From SLFH01 sp050486265 (lineage in GTDB: Bacteria > Planctomycetota > Phycisphaerae > Phycisphaerales > UBA1924): a DNA stretch of 64,000 nucleotides. The stretch is from the NCBI GenBank assembly GCA_050486265.1, contig JBJHCY010000001.1:248001-312000 (forward strand). The letters are read 5' to 3'. The first letter of the stretch is position 1; every line of letters starts with the position of its first letter. Both the position numbers and the translations under genes were made by a program. Below the pieces are notes generated by a model. That model had not been told where the DNA came from. It was given only the letters and a program-made list of their open reading frames with translations, and made no database searches. Positions 17,592-24,753 of this stretch are shown one piece after another.

Positions 17592-18785
17592 ATGTCTCTG
17601 GTGGACGCCCTGCGCCGCGGCGCGATCGCGGCCGCGTGCCTGCTCTTCTCGCTCGCCCCCGCCCACGCCCAGCCCTCCGCCCTCGTCCGCGTCGACGAGG
17701 TCCGCCTCGAACGCGTCGACCGCTGGAGGCAGGTCACCGGCGATGTCCGCTCGCTCCGGCGATCGCTCATCGCCGCCCAGGAAGAGGGGCATGTGCTGGA
17801 GGTCAACGCCGAGGAGGGCGACGAGATCCCCGCCGGACGCGTGATCGCCCGTCTCGACCCGGTCTTCGCCGAACTGGAACGCGATCGGGCCGCGGCCGAC
17901 GCCAAAGCCCGCGAGGGTCTGGTCGCCGAGCGCCGGGCGGACCTCGAACGGGCCCGACGCGACCTCGTCCGCTTCGAGGAGGGCCGGCGCAGCGGCGCCA
18001 CCTCCGATGTCGAGTTCGACCAGGCCAGCACCCGCGTGCGCATCTACGAGGCCCAGCTCGCCCAGGCCGAGGCCGACGCCGAGGCCGCCCGCAAGCGGGC
18101 CCAGGACGCAGCACAGCGTCTGGAGCGGTTCACGATCCGCGCCCCCTTCGACGGCGTGATCGCCCGCAAGGAGACCGAAGTCGGGCGCTGGCTCGGCCGG
18201 GGCGAATCTGTAGTCGAGCTCGTCAGCCTCGAACTGATCGAGGCCCGGATCGATGTCCCAGAGGCCCTGGTCGACCGCATCCGCGATCCCGAGGTCCGCG
18301 TCCGCGTCCGCATCCCGGCGCTCGACAAGCCCGACCCCGACGACCCGCAGAAGGTCGAGCTGCACGAGCTCGAGCTCCCGATCACGGCGGTCGTGCCGGA
18401 TGTCGACCCGCTCAGCCGCCTCTTCCCCGTCCGCGTCGTCTTCGAGAACACCGGCCGGCGCGCAAAGCCGGGCATGAGCGTGATCGGCCTGATCCCCACC
18501 GGCTCGCGGGGCGAAGAGCTGACGGTCCACAAAGACGCCATCCTGCGCGACGACGCCGGCGAGTTCATCTACATCAACGCCGGCGGGCAGGCCATGCCCG
18601 TCCGCATCCGCAGCCGCTACGGCGTCGGCGACCGCGTCGTCATCGGGCCCCACCCCGAGCTCGGCCCGGGCGTGCAGGCGATCATCGAGGGCAACGAACG
18701 CCTCTTCCCCACACAGCCGGTCCGTGTCGCGGGCGAGGAACGCCCCGAGCGGCCCGGCCGCGCCGAACCCGGGGAGGGCGCCTGA
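17592..18785 (+). CDS. RND efflux periplasmic adaptor subunit
   Basis: Membrane fusion protein linking an inner-membrane RND pump to an outer-membrane channel. The 397-residue product has a signal peptide ending near LAPAHAQ (residue about 27). Next comes a lipoyl-like half (VEAEEGDEIPAGRVIARLD type, about 60-90), a long Ala/Arg/Glu coiled-coil hairpin (about 95-175), a second lipoyl half (FTIRAPFDGVIARKETEVG), and beta-barrel and proximal domains. No lipobox was seen. The pump gene starts 3 bases after its stop. No TolC-like channel gene is nearby, so the outer-membrane partner must be encoded elsewhere. Confidence 0.9.
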   Translation: MSLVDALRRGAIAAACLLFSLAPAHAQPSALVRVDEVRLERVDRWRQVTGDVRSLRRSLIAAQEEGHVLEVNAEEGDEIPAGRVIARLDPVFAELERDRAAADAKAREGLVAERRADLERARRDLVRFEEGRRSGATSDVEFDQASTRVRIYEAQLAQAEADAEAARKRAQDAAQRLERFTIRAPFDGVIARKETEVGRWLGRGESVVELVSLELIEARIDVPEALVDRIRDPEVRVRVRIPALDKPDPDDPQKVELHELELPITAVVPDVDPLSRLFPVRVVFENTGRRAKPGMSVIGLIPTGSRGEELTVHKDAILRDDAGEFIYINAGGQAMPVRIRSRYGVGDRVVIGPHPELGPGVQAIIEGNERLFPTQPVRVAGEERPERPGRAEPGEGA

Positions 18786-18788
18786 CCC

Positions 18789-21700
18789 ATGGACATCGTC
18801 AAACTCGCGATCGCCAAGCCGGTGGGGGTCACCGTCGGGGTCATCCTGGTCGTCATGTTCGGCCTGATCGGGCTGGGCGAGATCCCCATCCAGCTCACGC
18901 CGACCGTCGACCGCCCCGTCGTCACGATCACCACGAGCTGGCCCGGGCGCAGCCCCCAGGAGATCATCGACGAGATCACGCGTGAGCAGGAAGAGCGGCT
19001 GAAAAATGTCAGCAACCTCCGCACCATGCGATCGATCACGCGCGAGGGTTCCGCGGAGGTCACCCTCGAATTCTACATCGGCACCAACATCAACCGCGCC
19101 CTGCAGGAGGTCTCCGACCGCCTGCGCCAGGTGCCCTCTTCGCCGCCCGACGCCAACGAGCCGACCATCAAAGCCGCAGAGGGCGACGCCGAGAACGCCA
19201 TCGCATGGATCATCCTCGACCTCGACCCCGAGGCCGAAGAACGCTTCCCAGACTTCGACATCTCGATCCTCTTCGATCCCGTCGAAAAACGCGTCAAGCC
19301 CTTCCTTGAGCGCATCGACGGCGTCGCCGAGGTCAATGTCTACGGCGGGCGGGCCCGCGAGCTCCGCGTCCAGCTCGACCCCACGCGCATGGCCCAGCGG
19401 AGCCTGACCTACGACGACATCGCCACCGCGCTCCGCGCCGAGAACATCAACATCTCCGCCGGCGCCATCGCCGAGGGCAAGCGCGATGTCCGCGTCCGCG
19501 TCGTCGGTCAGTTCGAGTCGCCAGACGAGGTGCTCGAAACCGTCGTCGCCTACCGAGACGGGCGCCAGGTCTTCGTCAAAGACATCGGCGAGGTCGAACT
19601 CGGCTACGAGAAACGCCGCGGCTTCGTCCGAGCGCTCGGCACGCCCGCGCTGGCGATCAATGTCATCCGCCAGTCCGGCGCGAATGTCGTCGATGTCATG
19701 GCCGACCTCCGCGAACGCCTCGACGAGGTCCGCGAAGACTTCCTCCCCGGCATCCACGCAGAGGTCGGCCCGCACCTCCGCCTCCGCCAGGTCTACGACG
19801 AAACCATCTACATCGACTCGGCGATCAACCTCGTCACGACCAACCTCATCATCGGCGGCACGCTGGCGGCAGTGGTGCTGCTCATCTTCCTCCGCTCGTT
19901 CGTCACCACCGGCGTGATCGTGATGTCGATCCCGATCTCGATCATCGCGACCTTCCTCGTGATGCTCGCCTTCGGACGCACGCTCAATGTCGTCTCGCTC
20001 GCCGGGCTCGCCTTCGCCGTCGGCATGGTCGTCGACAACGCGATCGTCGTCATGGAAAACATCTTCCGCAAGCGCCAGGAAGGCCTGGCGCCGATGGAGG
20101 CCGCCTACAAGGGCGGGCGCGAGGTCTGGGGCGCCGTCCTCGCTTCAACTCTGACTACCGTCGCCGTCTTCATCCCCGTCCTGACCATCCAGGAAGAGGC
20201 GGGCCAGCTCTTCAGGGATATCTCTCTGGCCGTCGTCGCGGCGGTCTCCCTCTCGCTTATCGTTTCGATCACGGTCATCCCCGCGGCCCTTTCACGCTGG
20301 CTCCCCGCACTCAGGACGCCCGGCGAGCACGCCAAGGGCCGACTCGGCCCGGTCCGCGACCGGTTCGACTCGCTCTTCGGCCTCGCGCCCTTCCTCTCAC
20401 GCATGAGCGACAAGGTCACGGTGCTCGCGATCTGGGTCATGCGCTCGTGGCGGGGCTGGACCATCCGCCCCGCGATCGTCGTGGTCCTCATGCTCGTCAG
20501 CGTGGTCGGCGCGATCCGCCTCATGCCCCCGCTGGACTACCTCCCCGCCGGCAACCGCAACCTCGTCTTCGGCGGCCTGCTCATCCCTCCCGGCTACTCG
20601 ATCGAGCAGCAGCTCGACATCGCCCGTCGCATCGAGCGGGAGATCAAGCCCTACGCGCAGGCCAGCGTCGACGACCCCGCGTCGGTCGCGGCGCTCCCAC
20701 CCATCCAGCGCTTCGGCGATCCGCCCCCGCCCCCGTTCGACCCCGTCCCGGTCGACAACTTCTTCATCGGCGCCTTCCAGGGCGGCATGTTCATCGGCGC
20801 CACCAGCCAGATCGAGCAGGTCGTCATCCCCGTCGGCCAGCTCCTCACGCTCTCGATGTCCGGCATCCCCGACGCCTTCGGCGGCGCGCGCCAGACCTCG
20901 ATCTTCGGCATGGGCGTCGGCGGCGGCAACACCATCGATGTCCAGATCTCCGGCCCCGATCTCTCCCGCGTCCGCGACGCCGCAAACTTCATCTTCAACG
21001 ATCTCGCCGGCAGGTACGGCTACGACCGCGTCCGCCCCGACCCGGCCAATTTCAACCTCCAGCAGCAGGAGCTGCAGGTCCGCCTGAACAACAACGGGCG
21101 GCGCCTCGGCCTGCGCACCAGCGATGTCGGCGTCGCGATTAGGGCGCTCTTCGACGGCGCGTTCGTCGACGACTACCGCTACGCGGGCGAGAACATCGAC
21201 CTGCTGCTCGTCCCCAAGGGCGACAGCCTCGACTACAAGGAACAGCTCGCCGACATCCAGATCACCACGCCCTCCGGGCGCATCGTGCCGATCGACTCGG
21301 TCGCTGCGCTCTCGCCCGCCCTGGCGCCGCAGGAGATCCAGCGCATCGAAGAGCTGCCGAGCGTGACCGTCCGCGTCACGCCGCCCGACGGCGCGGCGCT
21401 GGAGCGCATCGAGGAAGAAATTCTGTCCAGCGCCGTCGCGGGCGCCCGCGAGGCCGGCCTGCTCGACCGCTCGATGCGCGTCCGCCTGGAGGGCACCGCG
21501 GCCAAGCTCGACGAGGTCCGCAACGCACTCTTCGGCAAGCCCCCGTCCGAACGCTACAACGGGCCCACGATCTTCTCACGCCTGATCGTCGGCGTTTCGG
21601 CGCTGCTCGTCCTCGTCGGGCTCGCGCTCGCGGGCCTCGGCGGGTTCAGAGCGATACGCCGGAAGGACGCCTCGTACGCCTACGGGAGCGCGGGCGCGAT

Positions 21701-22343
21701 CCTTCTCTTCTTCGTGCTGGCGATCCTCGGCTTCCTCGTCGCGACACAGCCCCAGCTCGCCACGGCACGCTTCATCTGGGCGCTCCTGGTCACCTACCTG
21801 CTGATGAGCGCGCTCTTCGAGAGCTTCATCTACCCATTCGTCATCATGTTCAGCGTCCCCTTGGCGGTCGTCGGCGGGTTCGTCGGCCTCAAGATCGTGC
21901 ACGAGGCCTCGATGCGCGACCCGACGCTCGCGCCCCAACAGCTCGATGTGCTCACGATGCTCGGCTTTTTCATCCTGATCGGCGTCGTGGTCAACAACGC
22001 CATCCTCATCGTCCACCAGTCGCTCAACTTCATGCGCGACGGCGAGACCGATGAGAAGCGGGCGATCGCCCTGGCCGTCAACTCACGCATCCGCCCCATC
22101 TTCATGTCCGTGCTCACCAGCGTCGGCGGGATGCTGCCCCTGGTGCTCATGCCGGGCGCCGGCAGCGAGATGTACCGGGGCCTGGGCTCGGTCGTGGTGG
22201 GGGGCCTCCTCTGCGCCGCCTTCTTCACCCTCATCCTCGTGCCGATGCTCTTCAGCCTCGTCCTGGACATGGGCCACGGCCTCCGTCGCCTGCTCGGACG
22301 ACCCCACAAGCCGATCGTGACGCCCAACCACGCCAAGGCCTGA
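18789..22343 (+). CDS. RND efflux transporter, HAE1/AcrB family, with extra helices
   Basis: Proton-driven trimeric exporter of hydrophobic compounds. The start MDIVKLAIAKPVGVTVGVIL is the usual first membrane helix, and IPIQLTPTVDRPVVTITTSW leads into the porter domain. TM4 carries GMVVDNAIVVMENIF with the proton-relay aspartate. At 1184 residues it is about 130 longer than AcrB. Part of the excess is two additional hydrophobic segments at about 930-953 and 963-985, just before the TM8 region (LLMSALFESFIYPFVIMFSV). It forms an operon with the adaptor and ends at a strong terminator. Substrate cannot be read from sequence. Confidence 0.93.
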   Translation: MDIVKLAIAKPVGVTVGVILVVMFGLIGLGEIPIQLTPTVDRPVVTITTSWPGRSPQEIIDEITREQEERLKNVSNLRTMRSITREGSAEVTLEFYIGTNINRALQEVSDRLRQVPSSPPDANEPTIKAAEGDAENAIAWIILDLDPEAEERFPDFDISILFDPVEKRVKPFLERIDGVAEVNVYGGRARELRVQLDPTRMAQRSLTYDDIATALRAENINISAGAIAEGKRDVRVRVVGQFESPDEVLETVVAYRDGRQVFVKDIGEVELGYEKRRGFVRALGTPALAINVIRQSGANVVDVMADLRERLDEVREDFLPGIHAEVGPHLRLRQVYDETIYIDSAINLVTTNLIIGGTLAAVVLLIFLRSFVTTGVIVMSIPISIIATFLVMLAFGRTLNVVSLAGLAFAVGMVVDNAIVVMENIFRKRQEGLAPMEAAYKGGREVWGAVLASTLTTVAVFIPVLTIQEEAGQLFRDISLAVVAAVSLSLIVSITVIPAALSRWLPALRTPGEHAKGRLGPVRDRFDSLFGLAPFLSRMSDKVTVLAIWVMRSWRGWTIRPAIVVVLMLVSVVGAIRLMPPLDYLPAGNRNLVFGGLLIPPGYSIEQQLDIARRIEREIKPYAQASVDDPASVAALPPIQRFGDPPPPPFDPVPVDNFFIGAFQGGMFIGATSQIEQVVIPVGQLLTLSMSGIPDAFGGARQTSIFGMGVGGGNTIDVQISGPDLSRVRDAANFIFNDLAGRYGYDRVRPDPANFNLQQQELQVRLNNNGRRLGLRTSDVGVAIRALFDGAFVDDYRYAGENIDLLLVPKGDSLDYKEQLADIQITTPSGRIVPIDSVAALSPALAPQEIQRIEELPSVTVRVTPPDGAALERIEEEILSSAVAGAREAGLLDRSMRVRLEGTAAKLDEVRNALFGKPPSERYNGPTIFSRLIVGVSALLVLVGLALAGLGGFRAIRRKDASYAYGSAGAILLFFVLAILGFLVATQPQLATARFIWALLVTYLLMSALFESFIYPFVIMFSVPLAVVGGFVGLKIVHEASMRDPTLAPQQLDVLTMLGFFILIGVVVNNAILIVHQSLNFMRDGETDEKRAIALAVNSRIRPIFMSVLTSVGGMLPLVLMPGAGSEMYRGLGSVVVGGLLCAAFFTLILVPMLFSLVLDMGHGLRRLLGRPHKPIVTPNHAKA

Positions 22344-22366
22344 GCCGCACGCAGTCAAAAGCACAA

Positions 22367-22396
22367 GGGCCGGGGCGAACACCCCGGCCCTGTTTT
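22367..22396 (+). terminator. Rho-independent terminator after the RND operon
   Basis: GGGCCGGGG (22367-22375) and CCCCGGCCC (22382-22390) form a perfect 9-base stem with a 6-base loop, followed by TGTTTTCGTTT. It lies 24 bases after the pump stop codon. This is the clearest intrinsic terminator in the window. Confidence 0.85.
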
Positions 22397-22447
22397 CGTT
22401 TGCCTGAACTGAAGGCCGCCGAACGAGCCAATGTCTCCTCTCCGGCG

Positions 22448-22516
22448 AAGGCCGGAGACTCGGCAAGCTCAAGGCCGGAGACTCAGCAAGCCGAAGGCCG
22501 GAGACTCGGGCAGCTC
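22448..22516. repeat. Three tandem copies of a 23-base repeat
   Basis: Units at 22448-22470, 22471-22493 and 22494-22516 share AAGGCCGGAGACTC and differ at a few positions in the last nine bases. The array ends 3 bases before the stop codon end of the lipoprotein gene at 22519 and lies between two converging transcription units. Confidence 0.85.
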
Positions 22517-22518
22517 TC

Positions 22519-22926
22519 TCAGCCGCCGAACTCCGGCTGCTCGCGCAGCGTCATGTCGATCCGCCTCGCGTCCGACGACGGCACCGGCATCGAGTTGGTG
22601 AACCGCCCCGCCCAGCGACGCCCCTCCCAGATCTCCCAGCGGAGCAGGTCGGGCGTGAACGCGTTGTTCTTGTCGTGGTTGCGGATGAACCGCAACGAGA
22701 GCTGGTGCCCGACAGGGACATCGACCGTCCAGATCACCTCGTCGGTCCTGGTGTCGATCAGCGAGACCGTCTTGGGCGAGTGCGGGCGGCTCACATAGGT
22801 GTACTGGTCAAGCGACCGCCCCGCGCCGCCCTCGCGGAGGAATGTCCCCGCGCAGCCGCTCGCGCCCACGAGCATCGTCGCGCCGCCGATCAACATCACG
22901 CCCGCAAAGGCCCGGGTCCGATTCAT
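22519..22926 (-). CDS. Small predicted lipoprotein of unknown function
   Basis: The 135-residue product starts with a positively charged N terminus and a hydrophobic stretch (FAGVMLIGGATMLVGASGC), with a cysteine at residue 25 in a relaxed lipobox (ASGC), so export and lipidation are likely. The remainder is a compact beta-type domain (KTVSLIDTRTDEVIWTVDVP, then LRWEIWEGRRW) that I do not recognise. AGGAG precedes the ATG. It is transcribed divergently from ispF and converges on the efflux operon. No functional clue comes from neighbours. Confidence 0.8.
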   Translation of the reverse strand: MNRTRAFAGVMLIGGATMLVGASGCAGTFLREGGAGRSLDQYTYVSRPHSPKTVSLIDTRTDEVIWTVDVPVGHQLSLRFIRNHDKNNAFTPDLLRWEIWEGRRWAGRFTNSMPVPSSDARRIDMTLREQPEFGG

Positions 22927-22959
22927 CGCTCACGCTCCTGGTCCTGGAGGTTTCCGGAC

Positions 22960-22965
22960 AGTCTA
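22960..22965 (-). promoter_or_regulatory. -10 element of the small lipoprotein gene
   Basis: TAGACT on the minus strand lies 33 bases upstream of the ATG, leaving room for a short leader that contains the AGGAG ribosome site. The same hexamer precedes the Wza-like gene. Confidence 0.4.
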
Positions 22966-23042
22966 TCGGCCCGGGACCCTTCCGGCCTGACTTTACGGGC
23001 CCGCGGGGGCTCGGTTCGCCCCGCCGCCGCCCCCGTTCGGGT

Positions 23043-23048
23043 TACCAT
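23043..23048 (+). promoter_or_regulatory. -10 element for ispF, leaderless arrangement
   Basis: TACCAT ends 6 bases before the ispF ATG at 23055 and no Shine-Dalgarno is present, so transcription would be predicted to start at the A of the ATG. Confidence 0.5.
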
Positions 23049-23054
23049 CCCCGC

Positions 23055-23630
23055 ATGACCGATTCGCACCCCCTCTTCAGGATCGGGCACGGGTTCGATC
23101 TCCACCGGCTCGAACCCCCGCCCCCAGAAGGCAGGGGCAGGCCGCTCATCATCGGCGGGGTCCGCTTCGACCATGAATACGGCGTCGTCAGCCACTCCGA
23201 CGGGGACGCCCTGTACCACGCCGTGACCGACGCCCTGCTCGGGGCGATCGCCGAACCGGATATCGGACGCCTGTTCCCGGACACCGACCCCAAGAACGAG
23301 GCCCTCGATTCGATCGTCTTTCTCCGTGAAGCGGTCAGTCGCGTCGGGCTGGCGGGGTACGCCGCGATGAACCTCGACACCACGGTGATCCTCCAGCGGC
23401 CCAAGCTCGGCGACGCCCGCGAGGCGATCCGCACCAATCTCGCCGGGGCGCTCGGCGTGCCGCTCGGATGCGTGAATGTGAAGGCGACCACCCACGAGAA
23501 GGTCGACGCGATCGGCGAAGGGCGGGCGATCGCGGCCCACGCCGTGGTCATCCTGCAGCGCGTCTCGATCGCCCCGGATCCCCTGATCCCGGATCGCGGA
23601 TCCCCTGATCCCGGATCGCGGATCCCCTGA
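23055..23630 (+). CDS. ispF: 2-C-methyl-D-erythritol 2,4-cyclodiphosphate synthase
   Basis: Fifth enzyme of the non-mevalonate isoprenoid pathway; converts CDP-ME 2-phosphate to the cyclic diphosphate. The 191-residue product has the metal-binding DxH at D15-H17 (GHGFDLHRL), then HSDGDALYHAVTDALLGA, FPDTDPKN and KATTHEKVDAIGEG. Family members are near 160 residues. The last 18 or so residues here are encoded by a 22-base tandem repeat that also supplies the stop codon, so they are probably dispensable. The frame is open upstream, but ATG 23055 gives the family N terminus and fits the promoter position. Confidence 0.93.
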   Translation: MTDSHPLFRIGHGFDLHRLEPPPPEGRGRPLIIGGVRFDHEYGVVSHSDGDALYHAVTDALLGAIAEPDIGRLFPDTDPKNEALDSIVFLREAVSRVGLAGYAAMNLDTTVILQRPKLGDAREAIRTNLAGALGVPLGCVNVKATTHEKVDAIGEGRAIAAHAVVILQRVSIAPDPLIPDRGSPDPGSRIP

Positions 23631-23640
23631 TCCCTGACCG
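23577..23640. repeat. 22-base tandem repeat at the ispF 3' end
   Basis: Two perfect copies (23577-23598 and 23599-23620) and a third partial copy (from 23621) contain GATCCCCTGATCCCGGATCG. The unit is not a multiple of three, so each copy is read in a different frame, and the third provides the ispF stop (TGA at 23628). Confidence 0.9.
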
Positions 23641-23653
23641 GCGACGGCGGCGC

Positions 23654-24550
23654 TCAGCGTTCGGCGGGCTTGGGCGCAGGGATCTCTTTGGGTGCGTCGG
23701 GCTTTTTCTTCTTGCGCTTCTTCTTGCGGCCGTCGTCTTCGCCCTTGCGCCGCGTCGCACGCAGGAGCAGGCGGTCGCCGAGCCGCGGGCAGGCGGTCAC
23801 CAGCGCCGAGGCGATGCGCCCGGAAAAGCTCGTCCAGACCTCGCCCTTCGGCGAGACCAGCGTCTCGACCACCGCCCTTGCGACCCGCTCGGGCGTCTGC
23901 GGCTTGGGCCACTTCCGCTCCGCCTTGGGGCGGGCCTCAGTCTCGCTGCGCTCGCGCACGCCGTCGAAGAATTCGGTCCGCGTCGAGACCGGGTGGACCG
24001 TCGAGCAATAGATGCCCGAGCCCCTGAGCTCCAGGCGCAGGGCGCGGCCGAGATGGTCCTGGGCGGCCTTGGTCGCCGAGTACGCGCTGTAGTTGGGGAG
24101 CGTGAACTTCGAGAGGATGCTCGAACAGAGCAGGACATGCCCCTCGCCCGCCTCGCGCATCAGCGCGAGGCAGGGGCGGACGATGTTGGTCGAGCCGAAG
24201 AAGTTGACCTCGAAGATCCGACGCAGGCGTTCGTCGGTCTCCTCGATCGCGGGCGCTTCGTACCCGTAGCCCGCGTTGGCGAACACGGCGTACACGCCCC
24301 CGAACGCCTCGCGCGTCCGTTCGACGGCTTCTTCACACGCCTGTGCGTCGGCGACATCGCAGGCGATCTCGATCGCTCGCCCGCCCGCCGAGCGGATCTG
24401 TTCGCCGAGCGCTTCGAGCTTGTCGATGCGTCTGGCCGCGAGGGCGACGGCCATGCCCCGTTTGGCGCACGCGACCGCCGTCGCGGCGCCGATCCCGCTG
24501 CTGGCGCCCGTGATCAGGATGGAACGGTCATCGAGCGCGATTCGGGCCAT
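23654..24550 (-). CDS. Short-chain dehydrogenase/reductase
   Basis: NAD(P)-dependent oxidoreductase of unknown substrate. The 298-residue product has the Rossmann glycine motif TGASSGIG at 14-21, NAG at 92-94, a catalytic serine in LCSSILS (about 143-144) and the YxxxK pair Y157/K161 (AYSATKAAQ). The final 30 residues form a strongly basic tail (RKKKRKKKKP) ending in a Pro/Ala stretch, unusual for the family and perhaps for nucleic-acid or membrane contact. It starts 12 bases after the entericidin-like gene, so it is probably the last gene of the parA-murJ unit. It converges on ispF with only 23 bases between. Confidence 0.88.
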   Translation of the reverse strand: MARIALDDRSILITGASSGIGAATAVACAKRGMAVALAARRIDKLEALGEQIRSAGGRAIEIACDVADAQACEEAVERTREAFGGVYAVFANAGYGYEAPAIEETDERLRRIFEVNFFGSTNIVRPCLALMREAGEGHVLLCSSILSKFTLPNYSAYSATKAAQDHLGRALRLELRGSGIYCSTVHPVSTRTEFFDGVRERSETEARPKAERKWPKPQTPERVARAVVETLVSPKGEVWTSFSGRIASALVTACPRLGDRLLLRATRRKGEDDGRKKKRKKKKPDAPKEIPAPKPAER

Positions 24551-24562
24551 AGATGTTCCGGT

Positions 24563-24718
24563 TCAGCCGTTGATCGCGTCGCGTCCGGCTTCGGAGGCGT
24601 CCTGAAGGTCCTGCCCCGCGCCCTCGACGGTGGCGCAACCGACGATCGCGATCGGGGAGAGCGCCAGCATCACACCGGCGACGAAAGAGAAAACGCGGTT
24701 TCTGAACTTGCTGAGCAT
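24563..24718 (-). CDS. Entericidin-like small lipoprotein
   Basis: A 51-residue lipoprotein. The N terminus is basic (MLSKFRNR), followed by a hydrophobic stretch and the lipobox IVGC with the lipidated cysteine at residue 28. The mature part CATVEGAGQDLQDASEAG matches the entericidin A/B pattern of a short Gly/Asp/Ala helix. AGGAAG lies just before the ATG. Entericidins are small envelope lipoproteins linked to bacteriolysis in enteric bacteria; the role here is unknown. The gene sits between murJ and the SDR gene in the same direction. Confidence 0.8.
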   Translation of the reverse strand: MLSKFRNRVFSFVAGVMLALSPIAIVGCATVEGAGQDLQDASEAGRDAING

Positions 24719-24753
24719 GGCTTCCTCGATGTGATTGTGTCAAAGGACGGTCG

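Noticed and set aside
17550..19775. 741-codon open frame antisense to the RND adaptor and pump
   Set aside because: The plus strand encodes two well-recognised efflux proteins in an operon with a terminator; the antisense frame has no family match.
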